DNA of 21,634 nt from Prevotella sp. (lineage in GTDB: Bacteria > Bacteroidota > Bacteroidia > Bacteroidales > Bacteroidaceae). The stretch covers positions 1-21,634 of the forward strand of contig DMYZ01000182.1 in NCBI GenBank assembly GCA_003483565.1. Direction: 5' to 3'. Numbering within the stretch: the stretch's first letter is position 1; each line of letters opens with the position of its first letter. A program made the position numbers and the translations under genes. This document shows positions 21,176-21,634 of this stretch, in pieces. The notes beneath the pieces are model-generated. The model was given only the letters and a program-made list of their open reading frames with translations, was not told where the DNA came from and did not search any database.

Positions 21176-21379
21176 CTAACTGAATAGTTAAAGTCCTTTA
21201 CTCAGTAAAATTATCTAATTTTAAAATTGTTTTCGATATTAATTTCCAACTTTGGTTATGGAATATTCGTCATATTAATTTTACTATCCTCTTAATTGCA
21301 CTTAGTGACTATCGGGGTGCTACAAAGAAATCAACCTATAAATGGTACATTTATCTTAGATTAATTACACTGAAGCTCT

Positions 21380-21634
21380 TTATTTTTTCATCTTCGCTTG
21401 GCGTGCAAAATCAAAGAGAGCCTGAGGGAGGTGACAATAACCTGTCGGATTCTTTTCAAGGTAATCCTGATGGTATTTTTCTGCTTTATAAAAGTTCTTT
21501 AGCGGAAGTATTTCTACCTTAATGTCATCATTCACACGTTTCTGTTCTTCATTAAAAACGTCTCTAATTATATGTAAGTCCTTTTCATCTGTATAGTAAA
21601 TACCTGTACGATATCTAGTCCCCTTGTCCTCGCC
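21380..21634 (-). CDS. msrA: Peptide methionine sulfoxide reductase MsrA, C-terminal part (cut by window edge)
   Basis: Reduces methionine S-sulfoxide in proteins, with thioredoxin recycling. Only the last 84 residues are present; the gene continues past the window end, so the catalytic GCFW motif is not visible. Seen are the MsrA block GEDKGTRYRTGIYYTDEKD at the start, and EKYHQDYLEKNPTGYCHLP near the end; the GYCH cysteine matches the usual recycling-Cys position. The protein stops 15 residues later with an ordinary short tail, so there is no C-terminal MsrB fusion. The next feature downstream on the same strand is the candidate structured RNA. Confidence 0.93.
   Translation of the reverse strand, partial: GEDKGTRYRTGIYYTDEKDLHIIRDVFNEEQKRVNDDIKVEILPLKNFYKAEKYHQDYLEKNPTGYCHLPQALFDFARQAKMKK

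Noticed and set aside
1..21634. CRISPR array, insertion sequence, prophage, toxin-antitoxin or defence island
   Set aside because: No spaced 24-40 nt identical repeats, transposase, integrase, phage structural or restriction motifs were seen on either strand.

Overview
The window looks like chromosomal DNA of a Bacteroidales bacterium, most likely Prevotella or a close relative. Three things support this. Most genes are preceded by the Bacteroidetes sigma-ABfr promoter (TTTG near -33, TAnnTTTG at -7) rather than TTGACA/TATAAT. Shine-Dalgarno sequences are almost absent. Several proteins are of types typical of the phylum: Rho with a long disordered insertion, DUF4421, DUF1460, a DUF6078-like protein and a short CstA. 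The DNA is fairly AT-rich. Genus is inference; no rRNA is present.

Layout. 43-4565 (minus): engB (ribosome-assembly GTPase), a Uup-type ABC-F ATPase and rho; engB and the ABC-F gene are 2 bp apart, while rho has its own promoter and a leader hairpin. 4633-7761 (plus): a probable operon of a Gfo/Idh/MocA oxidoreductase, a DUF4421 beta-rich envelope protein and a DUF1460 papain-like amidase, divergent from engB through a 67-bp region with back-to-back promoters. 7882-9652 (plus): a lone NADPH-dependent glutamate synthase-type flavoprotein (GltA/NfnB-like) and a small membrane-anchored protein. 9859-10023: two identical tRNA-Lys(CTT) genes and a terminator, followed by a small 22-bp-period repeat array and a DUF6078-like gene on the minus strand. 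10846-12047: greA and a nitroreductase. 12363-15110: a ravA-viaA (MoxR AAA+ / VWA) pair. 15107-16513 (minus): a secreted GHL10/DigH-type glycosidase whose stop codon overlaps the viaA stop. 16723-18252: short CstA transporter. 18352-20438: recR, a small four-helix membrane protein and a GT2 glycosyltransferase. 20539-20712 (minus): two identical tRNA-Asp(GTC) genes with terminator and promoter. 21004-21200 (minus): a candidate structured non-coding RNA ending in a strong terminator. 21380-21634 (minus): the C-terminal part of msrA, cut by the window edge.

Most content is core housekeeping: transcription termination and elongation (Rho, GreA), translation (EngB, ABC-F, tRNAs), recombination repair (RecR), envelope maintenance (DUF1460 amidase, DigH-like glycosidase, GT2) and redox/repair (GltA-like, nitroreductase, MsrA). 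I found no phage, insertion sequence, CRISPR array or defence system, and no convincing new multi-gene system. The observations most worth a second look are small: the 22-bp-period repeats beside tRNA-Lys, the unassigned structured RNA, several apparently leaderless genes, a terminator-like hairpin in the rho leader, a T-loop U55-to-C change in both tRNA-Asp copies, and two very small candidate ORFs/gene remnants.
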